Origin: Cytidiella melzeri
Taxonomy: Eukaryota > Basidiomycota > Agaricomycetes > Polyporales > Irpicaceae
DNA: 45,621 nucleotides
Assembly: GCA_022592445.1 (NCBI GenBank)
Contig: JABYQR010000347.1
Span: 1-45,621 of the forward strand
Direction of reading: 5' to 3'
In this document: piece by piece, positions 32,219 to 41,760 of the stretch
Layout of the letters: each line of letters opens with the position of its first letter
Numbering within the stretch: the stretch's first letter is position 1
Program-made: the position numbers and the translations under genes
Notes under the pieces: generated by a model
What the model saw: only the letters and a program-made list of their open reading frames with translations
Told to the model about the DNA's origin: nothing
Database searches by the model: none

Positions 32219-32445
32219 CTATGAAGAGCGAGGAAGTGACGACGGGGATGGAGGAACGACGAGCGAACTCGCGTGGACAATGACGACAAGGGAGATGATG
32301 ATGAGGGAGAGACGACGACGAGGGAGCAGCTAACGATGAGCTAAAGACCAGGTTATATTAGTACTGTGAAGGACTAGGTACAAGGTGGACGTCACCTAAA
32401 GACCAGGAGGTAGAATCTGAGGTCTTTAGGGAGCTACAGGGTGGG

Positions 32446-32453
32446 TTTATATA
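32446..32453 (-). promoter_or_regulatory. TATA box of the gypsy LTR promoter
   Basis: TATATAAA in element sense, 35 nt upstream of the A at 32418 that begins the segment complementary to the primer site. This spacing supports 32418 as the RNA 5' end. Confidence 0.6.
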
Positions 32454-32616
32454 CATCTCAGACAAGGACCCCTGGTACCGGGTCTGTACTCCTAACACTG
32501 CCGTGGGAACGTATGGTGTGCTATGGTGCGATGTTCTACAATGTTCCAGCACCTTCTATGATCATGTGACCAGTCTGTCACATGCACTTGATCACATGCA
32601 GTAGCCATGTACCATC

Positions 32617-32654
32617 GATAAGATAAGATAAGGAAATTGAGAAGATAAGATAAG
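32617..32654 (+). promoter_or_regulatory. Cluster of five GATAAG motifs in the gypsy LTR
   Basis: GATAAG occurs at 32617, 32622, 32627, 32644 and 32649, about 165-200 bp upstream of the LTR TATA box, and is repeated in the other LTR. This is the core site of fungal GATA factors (nitrogen or iron regulators). A role in the element's transcription is inferred. Confidence 0.5.
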
Positions 32655-32699
32655 GGAAATAAGAGGAAAAGAAAGGAAAAAGTGTGCATGCTCGTGACA

Positions 32700-32704
32700 C
32701 CATT
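32700..32704 (+). repeat. Target-site duplication, right (CCATT)
   Basis: Second copy of the CCATT at 25513-25517. Confidence 0.85.
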
Positions 32705-32931
32705 GGTTTTTTTGGGAAAGATTGCCATCGGCCATTTGGCATCATCAACTGGGGATCTGCCTTCAGTGTCTCGACCAACTGTGTGATGTCGAGCTGAGAG
32801 GGCAGCAGCGGCAATATGTATTTCTTGAACCACACCAGTGAGACCTGACAAAAGGCTGGCCCAACATCGAGGATAACTGCTTCACAACCTTTTGTCAGTA
32901 GCTCCGCCGAGGGCTGGGGCAGAAAGGCCAT
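32700..32931 (-). other. Possible host open frame cut by the gypsy insertion
   Basis: From the ATG at 32931 a minus-strand frame reads MAFLPQPSAELLTKGCEAVI and onward to FPKKPM, where the LTR begins. If the element and one TSD copy are taken out, the frame stays open through 25512-25389 for roughly 40 more codons. I recognise no family, and a possible intron donor (FCQ then gtctcac) complicates the reading. It may be a disrupted small gene or chance. Confidence 0.2.
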
Positions 32932-33223
32932 GCTTAGACTTTGACAGTGTGCAGTTAGTTGTCATGGGAGGGTGAGGGAAATGGCTTTGGGCAGGTGTAC
33001 TGAGCATGGTGGGAGGACGAAAGAGTCAACATCCATCCTACGTCCATGATATAGCGTGCACGAGGCATGCTGTGCAGAGTCACGGTCACTTGCGAAGAAT
33101 GGAGGTCACGGTGCTGGTTCAAGTTGAATTGCCCATTTGGGAATGGTGGTCATCAAACGCCTTACTAATGATCGATTACAGACTCAGCAAGTGTGACGCC
33201 GTGACGACTCGTCACAGCCGGCA
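32932..33223. other. Upstream flank of the amino acid transporter
   Basis: About 290 bp. It holds several ATGs (for example 33006) but none clearly splices into the transporter frame. It probably contains the transporter's missing first exon or promoter. Confidence 0.35.
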
Positions 33224-35569
33224 TTGATTGTGACTGCGTCCGGTTTACTTGAACAAGCTACTATACAGCGCACCATAGCAGAACGACTCGGCCAATCTCA
33301 TAGCCTATCCACGTCCCACTCGCTGTGGATTCAGATAGAACAAGGTGTCTTCGCCCAGTCGCGACGCACGATACAGTACGACAGCGAAGACGACCTTGGA
33401 CCTGGGGAGACTTACGAGATGGTCCAAATTTATGGCGTGGCCAACGACCATGAGAACGATATCCCAGACGCGAGCATTTCGGCGGAGGGTGACGCTTTGC
33501 TGGGTGCAGAGGCGAGTTCGAGGAAACCGAAGTCAGAGGGCCACGCTGCACTGCAGAGTTGTGTGGGAAACCTTGCGAACACCATCATTGGCAGTGGTGA
33601 GTGCTACTGTTGATATGGTGTGCGCATACCTGTCTTATTCTAGTTGTTACTCTTGCTGTGTCAAAGGGATGCTAACTTTTCCGCTGGTACGCGCATTCTT
33701 CGTTCTTACTAGTATTTGACACGAGGCTGACCGTCTTGCAGGCGTTGGCGGCGTCTGGCATCATACCCGGCATGCTAACATGTCTATTCTCTGGCGGTGT
33801 CGCTGCATTCGGTCTCTACTTGCTTTCGCTTTGCGCGGTAAAAGCACCACATCGTCGAGCCTCTTTCTTTGCCATTGCGGAGTTAACATTTCCTCGGGCT
33901 GCGGTGTTCTTTGACGCGGCTATTGCTATCAAATGCTTCGGCGTGTCCATCAGGTATGTTAGACGTCCTAATATTCGAGGTGGGTTGGGTGCGTCGAACA
34001 ACGTTGCAGACTGGCATGCCATTGTCTTGGTACTTTTGGTGACCCGCCCACACGACACATAGCTATGCCTGTACTCCTCCCCGAGACAGACGAGCCGCGG
34101 AGAGCGAAGGAGTGCCATCGCTCCGTGTGTCGCAGCCATCGTGTCAACAGCCATAGGGCACTAGAAATCTTGAGATGCTTTTGGTGTAGCTTCGGTCCGG
34201 TATTGTATTCATACTAACGATCTGCTTTGCCAGTTATCTCATCATTATCAAGTCACTCATGCCAAACGTGGTTGCCGCGCTTTACCATGACTTGACATCC
34301 GAAGTCACGAATCCACCTGCGTGGGCACTATCAGGACGTGTATGGATTTCCATCATGATGGCAGCTCTAGTACCACTTTCCTTTCTACGTAAGCTGGACA
34401 GTCTCAGACACACGAGTTATATTGCACTATTTTCAGTCGGTATGTCTCCATGCTGGACAAATCTGATATTGGCTACTAACATTCTCACAGCATACCTTGT
34501 CGTGATCGTCGTTACTTGCTACTTCTTCCCCATCAAGGGCACGCAGGAACGCGGGGAGGTTCATCTCATCAAGTTCACGCCGAATTTCGTCTCCACGTTT
34601 CCAGTGCAGGTGTTCGCATATACCTGCGCACAAAACGTAAAACAACCTCTTTCCTCGGACACTTTTGGCGTTATGCTCATCCTGTTACTAGATCTTCCCT
34701 ATCTTCAACGAAATACACCGCAATACTCAGAAGAGGATGAATATCGTCATTGGCACGTCTATCGGCGGTGCAGCACTGATCTATGAAATCATTGCCATCT
34801 TTGGTTACCTCACGTTCGGATCCAAGGTACGCACGACTCACGGTTTTGTCAGCTTGTTGTCATTGATTGCATCTGGCCAGGTTGGTGCCAACATCATCGC
34901 CATGTATCCATCAACCTCGCTTTTTATAGCATTTGGCCAACTTGCGATTGCTATCCTTGTTATGTTCTCTTATCCTTTGCAAGTTCACCCTTGCCGGAAC
35001 TGTCTCGACAAGGTCTTCCACGCAGGCCATGTATTGCCGAAGAGCGACGACTTGGATGACATCGAAGTAGAAGACGAGCACGGCGGCAGTCATGACATGA
35101 GCCCTTTGAAACACGCTCTGCTGACTGTTGCGATTATTGCGAGCGGGTATACCATCGCATATTTTGTCGATGATCTCCAGATGGGTAAGTGCAATGCCGC
35201 CTCGCCCGTGTGTTGACGCCGGCTCACGTTCCGCACAGTTCTGTCCTTTGTTGGCTCTACCGGCTCAACGACGATCTCGTTCATTCTCCCTGGTCTCTTC
35301 TACTGGAAGGTCAGTGTCCTGATGTTTGTTTTGTCGCCGGAACGCTGACAAACTTGCGCGTCATAGTTAACACGCAATGATTCAGAGAGCAAAGGACTGA
35401 ATAGATCTGCGTTGGCGCTGGCGATATATGGCGTTTTCGTCTGCATCTTCTGGTGCGTTTCAGTGGCTCCCTGCTCTTTCGAGGCTTTTGTTCACGTCTG
35501 CGTTTCTATAGCTTGAGCTACAACATCTACCAGCTCAGCCATCACGCTGTCACCGTGCACGGCAGTTAG
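33224..35569 (+). CDS. Vacuolar amino acid transporter, AVT/SLC38-like (AAAP family)
   Basis: Multi-pass transporter that exports or imports neutral or basic amino acids across the vacuolar membrane. A soluble acidic N-terminus (YDSEDDLGPGETYEMVQIYG) leads to the family motif NTIIGSGMLTFPLALAASG, assembled from three exons including a 20-nt micro-exon (33667-33686). Further membrane segments are IIPGMLTCLFSGGVAAFGLY, FDAAIAIKCFGVSISYLIII, AYLVVIVVTCYFFPIK, QVFAYTCAQNIFPIFNEIHR, IVIGTSIGGAALIYEIIAIF and STTISFILPGLFYW. An acidic loop (DDLDDIEVEDEHGG) lies between the later helices. The last coding block ends YQLSHHAVTVHGS with TAG at 35567-35569. No ATG lies between the upstream in-frame TGA (33194-33196) and the conserved part, so the start is unresolved: it may be an unseen first exon or the Met near 33418. 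Intron 33954-34233 is unusually long. Confidence 0.87.
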
Positions 35570-36070
35570 ATCTTATTGTGCTGTATATATCTGTAGGATA
35601 ATAACATTTCGATGCTGTTGTGATTGTGCAGACGGCGCTCGTGTGGCCGTTGAACGTTGAGTGTGGACTGGCGAGATGGATGAGGATGATGAGACCGGCA
35701 ACTTGGGCTGTCATCTCGAAGACGCTCGAGAGAAGTGGATGTAGACGCCTTTAGACAACTTGCCCTCGAACCTGATGTACCCTCCCCCTCCTTCCCCCAA
35801 AAATCCCTTTTTGTCGACGATTCGCGCACTCTGGACAGCAGCCTGACGGACGCAAATGTCTCTCGGTGAGTTACAACTTTTACCTTTGAGAAATTTGTGC
35901 ACGGGTCAGGCGCGGGCGGAGGAGACTTGAGGAGAAATCACTGCAAGGGACTCCGAGAGACCAGGGGCACCGTCTCCATCTCGTGCTCCTTGCTTCAAGC
36001 TGCTTGTTCATCTACTTTTTCCTCAGACCATCTTATCCAGTCTTCAAGCACTGAGGTACCAGCACGTAAC
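35570..36070. other. Intergenic and 5' UTR of the R3H gene
   Basis: 500 bp. The R3H frame is open upstream from about 35897 but without an ATG before 36071. A C-rich tract sits at about 35778-35800. No other gene seen. Confidence 0.5.
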
Positions 36071-39049
36071 ATGTCCTCGCCCCCACGGCCTGCTGAGACG
36101 GCCGCTACCACTACATCGACCAGCTCGAAGCCAAGAACGACGCCTCCGAGTACTATAGAGCAAGGCGATGAGATGCAGATGCAGGGACACTCCGTCTCTC
36201 AGTCGCCTTCGTTGGACGTCGCTATGTTGCAAGCAGCGCGGTCGGGGTCCGATCCCTCCCTCTCAAATATTCTCATTGTAGCCGAAGCAAGCATTGGCGT
36301 GACCAGTCCAACAGAAACCGATCCTCAAATCCTTGAAGCATTGCGGGGTAAAGATAGACTTTGGGTGCTGAAGCTTGGGGAAATGATGGAGAGCCTCATT
36401 ACTGAGCGCAAGCAGTGAGTCCTTGACCCCGTCTCCTTCATTGCCACTCATCTTCTGTATCTCTCTTTCTAACGCATCTCACTGGGGTCCCTCCCCCACT
36501 CATTTGACGCTTCTTATGGCAACATTATTTTCCTACATGTTCCCCGCTTTTCTCACATCTTATCTTCACAAGGCCTCGGATTGACCTCACGCCTGCGACG
36601 TCGTATCAGCGGATGCTCGTGCACAGATGCTCTGCGTACTACAAACTCTTTCCCGAAACAGATTCTGCTACAAAAACAATATCTGTTCACTATCGCGAGG
36701 AAAGCAGAGTGTAAGCGTCACGTTCCGCGTGACTGCCGTCGTATGTCTCACTCTTGCCATAGACCTGTTCGCAGAATAAGCGAGTTGGTGCCCGCCGAAG
36801 AGTCAGCCCAACCCGCATTCAAGATCATGCGACGACTGGCTCCAGGGGGTCGTGGACGGTCCCAACCGGAATTTGTAACAGGAGACGACGGCGACGTGTC
36901 GGATGTCGAGACTTCCGAAGCAGGCAGCATCGGAGGACGCAGTAATGCCACCGGAGGTAGCAAGCGACATCTCACCATTGAAGAGCGTGAAGCCGCCTAC
37001 AACGAAGCACGCTCTCGTATCTTCATGGGTTTTGAGGGGAAAGAGAAAGAGAAAGACGCAGAAAAGGCATCTAGTGCAAACTCCTCATCGATCAGCTTGG
37101 TGTCCGGCTCTGGTTCCACCAGTGGAGGTCATAGTAGCGCTGGAGACGTCGACGATTCGGTGAGCTCGGCCGCCACCGAGAGCGAGTGGTCAGGACCCGT
37201 TACCAGAGACAGGAGGGATCGACGGCGGGTTGGCTCGGGGGGCTCAGCACCGCGGTCGGCTCGCTCTGGTGCTTCGTTCAATGCAGCAAGTGGTTCAAAT
37301 AGCTCTCGGCATTCTCGAGCCGCCTCGCCTTCTGTCACATATCCCTCTCTCTACGATCCCTCAGGCAACTCGTATGACCCTGCATATGGTGCTCAAAGTC
37401 CACCTCATAGTTACATGCAGTACTATTACCCTCCATATCCTCCTCCTCAAACCCCTGCTGGACCGCCCATCATACCAGGATACACCTATCCTTACCCGCC
37501 TTATGGATATCCTCCTCCCCCCCAGCAACACTCAGATCCTACAAGTCCGAATGAACACCATTACCCTCCTCCTCAGCAGCCTCAGCAGCTGGGCTATCCT
37601 CAAATTCCGTACGGATGGGCGCCTCCCCCACCCTCTCAGAGTGCGCCGCCGGCGACTTCACCGCAGTCTATCCACCACAACCTTCCTGTTACACAACCTG
37701 CCACCCATCCCTCCACACCTCAAGGGTCAATGCCGTATCCTGGATATTTCACACAACCCTACTCGCCATACCCCATGCCTGCGTACTATGGTCAACCACA
37801 ATACGCTCCTCCTCCCGTTGCCCCTGTGCGACATCCACCGCCACATATGCCAGGTTATTATCCCGATGGTTCGCACGCAAATTTACGTCAAAATGGTGAT
37901 GGGCTTGATAACAATGATCACATCCGCCCGCCTTCACTTAATAGCAATGGACATGGCGCAATGACGTCCCATCACCGGAAACAGGGCGGCGTACGGAGAC
38001 AACAGCCCCAATTGAGTTTTGGACCTGGTGTCGGTGCCTCTGGGCCGCTGTACGGGGCATCTGGGGGTAGCGAGAATGTCGGCCCACGCTTAAGCAGTCG
38101 GCGTACCTCGACAGGGAGTCAAAGTAACGGTAATCGGACTCCAGGAGATGAAACCTCATCAGTCACTGTAAGTAACTGATCCGTTTGGCGTTTTGCCTTT
38201 CTCTGTTTTGTGTTTGGTTAACATGCTCCTTCCCTATCATTCTACTCTTACCGATGCGCATGCTCTTCACATTCTCCGCGTATCGCTCTTTACTTGCAGT
38301 CATCTTCTACCACTTCGTCCTCGTCTCAGCGAACGTTTACTTCAACTTCTTCCAAGCATCATCCCCTGCCAGCCAGACCTGATTGGGCTGTGGGATTGAA
38401 GGCGCAGCCAACGCTGTCGTCCACACGACATCACGATCACAGCAACCCGAATTCGCGGACGATGTCGCCCGCGCGGTTTAGTGGAAACTTACCGATGCTA
38501 GGGCCACAACGCAACGCGCAGCATCATCCGTCCCAGCCTCCTCCGCAATCTACGGACTTTCCGCCTCTGTCGTCGGCTCCGGAGAAGAAGACACCCGTGA
38601 TTGGTGGAGCGTGGACGAACCCATCCAATATGAAGTCAGTGCTTAGACCAGGCCCTTCGGGGAACACCAGCGGGCCTGCTGCGAATAATGTACTGGTCCA
38701 CTATCCACATTCTGGGCCAAACACGAGCACGCAGAACCGTTTTGAAGATCAAGAGCATGCGTTCGAGAGACCACCGCCGAAAAGTAATGCCGAGCTATAC
38801 AATCCGAAGGGAGCTCGAAGACAGCCTCTCAATGGAAATAATACGGGTGGTCTCTCGCCTAGTGACAAGACGACTGTGAAGGGCGCGGCGTGGGAGGTGG
38901 ACGTTTTGGCGGACCAAGTGGGAGTGATGAGGCTGGGGCAACAGCAACAGCAACAGGCATTCCCGGATATGGTTGAGAACGCATTTGTGGTCGCCTCACC
39001 GTCTCCGACGATGGCTGTGATGGCTGTGCCATCCAATGATCTGCAGTGA
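36071..39049 (+). CDS. R3H and SUZ domain RNA-binding protein
   Basis: Cytoplasmic single-stranded nucleic-acid-binding protein of the R3HDM/Encore type, likely acting in mRNA regulation. The start ATG at 36071 gives MSSPPRPAETAATTTSTSSK. The R3H domain (about residues 95-180) spans DRLWVLKLGEMMESLITERK and RIDLTPATSYQRMLVHRCSA, with the R-x3-H signature in RMLVH, and reaches VHYREESRV. The SUZ domain follows (FKIMRRLAPGG and TIEEREAAYNEARSRIFMGF). Then comes a long Pro/Tyr/Gln/Ser-rich, prion-like region (about 37330-37880), and near the C-terminus a SUZ-C-like FERPPPKSNAELYNPKG plus a short Q-run. Introns are about 36416-36572, 36711-36762 and 38168-38301. The frame is clean with a stop at 39047-39049. 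Domain call is firm; targets unknown. Confidence 0.9.
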
Positions 39050-39401
39050 AGTCTTTGGGGGAAAGAATGGTTTGCACTGGACTGATGTAGCTAGTTTCGC
39101 TCGATGCCCCCTTTTCCGTCATCTATACCGCTATTCGGGCTTTTGTCGTACGTAGTAGTTGTAGTTGTTGTCTGTCTTCCTTCAGAAGCGTTTACAGTAA
39201 AGCGTTCGAGGCGGTTTCCCGCGTGTTGTACATGTAACTTACTCTGCATACAAGCATAGTCTGAATCGTGGCTGTTCAGCTCGCACTGCATGTCACCTAT
39301 GTATTGTAAAACACTCGACCTCTCCTTCCCTTGCTCTCCTTCCTAGATTCTGCTGCATACTCCCAGTACAGCAACGTGAACGGACTGAACTTGCTCCTCT
39401 G

Positions 39402-39434
<33 letters not shown>

Positions 39435-39567
39435 TTCCCCCTCGTGTATATCCCAGTTTGGTCGCTACGATACGATAGATATATGTAGTTCGTGTTCACG
39501 TCCGAATGAATACAAAAAAGCTCTCTTAACTCTCAACCCAATCGTCGAATGTCCCAGTGGTCCTGGT
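39050..39567. other. 3' flank of the R3H gene
   Basis: About 520 bp, no supported gene. Contains a CT/GTCT microsatellite at about 39397-39436. Confidence 0.5.
39397..39436 (+). repeat. CT/GTCT microsatellite
   Basis: Short runs of CTCT and CTGT units in tandem. Likely polymorphic simple repeat. Confidence 0.8.
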
Positions 39568-41033
39568 TTATCGTGAGCGGCGAAACAGTCTCTTGGAAGC
39601 TGTCCACCGCGGCCGATAGCTCTCCGCGGTCGACTCTGTATTGACAGACAGACTCTGAGAGTTCTGCAGTTCGCCCCCGACGCTTGAAGGGACGTCGACG
39701 TGCACGGTGAAACTAGCGACGGTGTGCGATGCTTGCATGCTTCGAGGAGTTGGCGTTATGGGACTGGCGGGATTGACCGTGATGCAGTGCAGCAATTTGT
39801 GGAGAGGACACGGTCTGTTTGAGCTGTGACAGCTTGCGATGGCGCTGCTCCAGGACCGGTGTGGATACGACGTCGCAGAGGCAGAGACTTGTACTCGCGG
39901 TGACCCGTCACAATAGGAGATTGGGGAGACCGAGCGGCTTTCTGGATATATGAATTACGAGGCGACGTTATGCAGGAGAGATGCGTCAGAGGTGTATGTG
40001 GAGAATCGCAACGTGCCAAATTGCTGAAGCCGCGGCGTGTTGGAGACCGTTAACCAGAGACTGCGCTGACAGGTTAACCATGTTGTGCAAGTTGTTCCAA
40101 TTTCTCAATCGTTTCCCTGCCTCAGTCGCTGTCTTTCTCACAGAGGACAGACCAGGCGTGAGGGTGCGAGTTGGAATACCCGCGGCAGCGGGAAACACTC
40201 GAAAGAACAAGCACGAGATATATTTAAGACTTCAACGTCGGGACGAAAGGAATGAAGTCCATCGACGCTGAAGGCGATGAGTTTTTATACGTAATCAGAG
40301 CAAACGGCGGGGACGAATAAGAATGTGGGAAAAGAGATGAAGACGTTTTACATAAGCTAATTGTCCAAAACTGGAAACTGTATTCGTTGTAACCCATGGC
40401 CAGGGTTACACGAGTATAACGAAGAAGTCTGCGGTGAGGGTCTGGTGAGAGTTCTTGGCAATTCTGTTTTTGCGTGCGCAAGAGTCTGACGTCCAGTGGG
40501 CTGGGGTAGGTGCCGTTGGCTGGCTATTGCACCAATTGGGACGGCGAGTCTCTTCGAATAGTTGCGCAAAAGAGCACCTGGACGTGAGTCGAGGAGCAGG
40601 CGAGTCCGAGTCGAATGACGACGTGCGCAAGACGCCAAAGAGTCGCTGTAGTAACACCTTTGCAAATCAACGGTAACCATCGAATTACCTGGCACCGGTG
40701 AAAAGGCAGGCATCGTGATGCTGCTCACCGGGGAGCTAGTGGCCTCGGTCGCTGAATATGGGTCTCAGAAAAGTCCGATACGTGTTTTATGAGTGAGCCA
40801 GAAAGGTTGAGTAGTGTACTTTCATTCGAAGACAAGAGAAGGCACTGATTCCGCTCACCGATTGTTGCAGGGCTCTTGTACGCGAGAAACCGCCGTATTG
40901 ACGGTCGGAACGCATGAGTGGGAGGAATTGCACAGACTGCGAGAAAGAGCGGCAGAAGCTCTTTGAGCGGACTATATGTACCTGGCAGCAGAGGTAAGCT
41001 ACATCTGAGCTCAGGACTTTGTTGTACATACAA
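39568..41033 (-). CDS. Possible multi-exon gene of unknown function
   Basis: Several minus-strand blocks look coding and are bounded by plausible splice sites: MYVQQSPELRCSLPLLPGTY (from 41033), FSVDGLHSFRPDVE (about 40250), ETIEKLEQLAQH (about 40110), VLEQRHRKLSQLKQTVSSPQ (about 39850) and a Ser/Thr-rich end SFTVHVDVPSSVGGELQNSQ (to 39568). Short heptad-like stretches suggest a coiled coil. I could not assemble one consistent model, and no family is recognised. It could equally be a degraded gene. Confidence 0.2.
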
Positions 41034-41269
41034 AGCTAGAGTACAGTGCCATTGTGGGAAGCTCGTAGGTCAGCCAAAGCAAGCACAAAGAAAGTCTACT
41101 ATCGGGTTGATGTTCTGGGCAGGCAATGAGTACTGCCAGTGAGTTTTTACCAAAGCAATACAACGCACATACCCACGCGTTCCTAACAAAGTGGAATATG
41201 TGTGCGAGGGGTAGAGGCTGTTAAGCTTCGAAGATGAGTCTTATTATTCTTGCTGCTTCAGCAGCTCTG

Positions 41270-41277
41270 CTTATATA
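41270..41277 (-). promoter_or_regulatory. TATA box in copia 2 LTR
   Basis: TATATAAG in element sense, about 50 bp before the LTR end and 75-190 bp downstream of the TGACTCA cluster, as expected for a U3/R boundary. Confidence 0.5.
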
Positions 41278-41351
41278 CATGTCTGTATCTACTTATGTAA
41301 GCGACTACTATACATGTCTACTTCAGCTATTCTACTGTACTACTAAGTGCA

Positions 41352-41457
41352 TGACTCATGCATGACTCATGCTATGAGTGCATGACTCATGCATGACTCA
41401 TTGTATGACTAGGTTCAGCACTTGTACCAGAGGCGTACATAACGAGTAAATGACTCA
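41352..41457 (+). promoter_or_regulatory. Five TGACTCA (Gcn4/AP-1-type) sites in copia 2 LTR
   Basis: TGACTCA occurs at 41352, 41363, 41383, 41394 and 41451; the first four sit as two pairs 11 bp apart. The motif is the consensus site of Gcn4/CPC1-type bZIP activators. All lie upstream of the LTR TATA box in element sense. Confidence 0.65.
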
Positions 41458-41741
41458 TGCTAGTACTTGTCCTCAGATGTATGCTTTAGGCATCCACTGG
41501 AGTCATATGTGCTTTCCATGTCATTTCCTATGCTACTAGAACACAGGCGTACATATATGACTAGTACTACTACAACCCATATCTGTACGTCTCAGCTAAT
41601 GTGATGGTTACTACTAGAGTTTCCATATACGGCTGCATAATTCCCATACTAAGACTGTGGGAACTCTGCTACCTAAAGCGTCCTTGTAATAAGGCGTGGG
41701 AAACTACATGTCATATTATATTATATTATATAGTTTTAACA

Positions 41742-41750
41742 CTCCCACTT
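41742..41750 (-). promoter_or_regulatory. Polypurine tract of copia 2
   Basis: AAGTGGGAG in element sense directly abuts the LTR TGTTAAAAC, ten bases after the pol stop. Confidence 0.85.
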
Positions 41751-41760
41751 AACCGTTACA

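Larger units (their letters stand above)
25518..32699 (-). mobile_element. Complete Ty3/gypsy chromovirus (Tf1/sushi-like), minus orientation
   Basis: A 7,182 bp element with 502 bp LTRs, TSD CCATT, polypurine tract, and gag plus pol in the order protease, RT, RNase H, integrase, chromodomain. By eye the LTRs differ at about three positions (over 99 percent identity), so the insertion is young. Pol carries four single-base frameshifts and one stop. The signals match the self-priming Tf1/sushi group: no TGG-type tRNA site, and a primer site complementary to the predicted RNA 5' end. The 5' leader is unusually long and contains no ATG. Confidence 0.95.
32198..32699 (-). repeat. 5' LTR of the gypsy element
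   Basis: 502 bp, TG to CA. In element sense it holds a GATA-motif cluster, TATATAAA, the predicted transcript start AGATTCTACCT 35 nt downstream of the TATA start, and two copies of CCTGGTCTTTAG (plus-strand 32341-32352 and 32396-32407). Confidence 0.93.
41219..41741 (-). repeat. 3' LTR of copia element 2
   Basis: 523 bp with TG and CA ends (plus-strand TGTTAAGCTTCG to AGTTTTAACA), placed from the polypurine tract at one side and the TG/CA ends. In element sense it contains a TGACTCA cluster followed by TATATAAG. With only one LTR in view the outer edge is a best estimate. Confidence 0.75.

Noticed and set aside
41219..41741. TGACTCA-rich tract as a CRISPR-like or satellite array
   Set aside because: Units are irregularly spaced, few, and lie within a defined LTR upstream of its TATA box.
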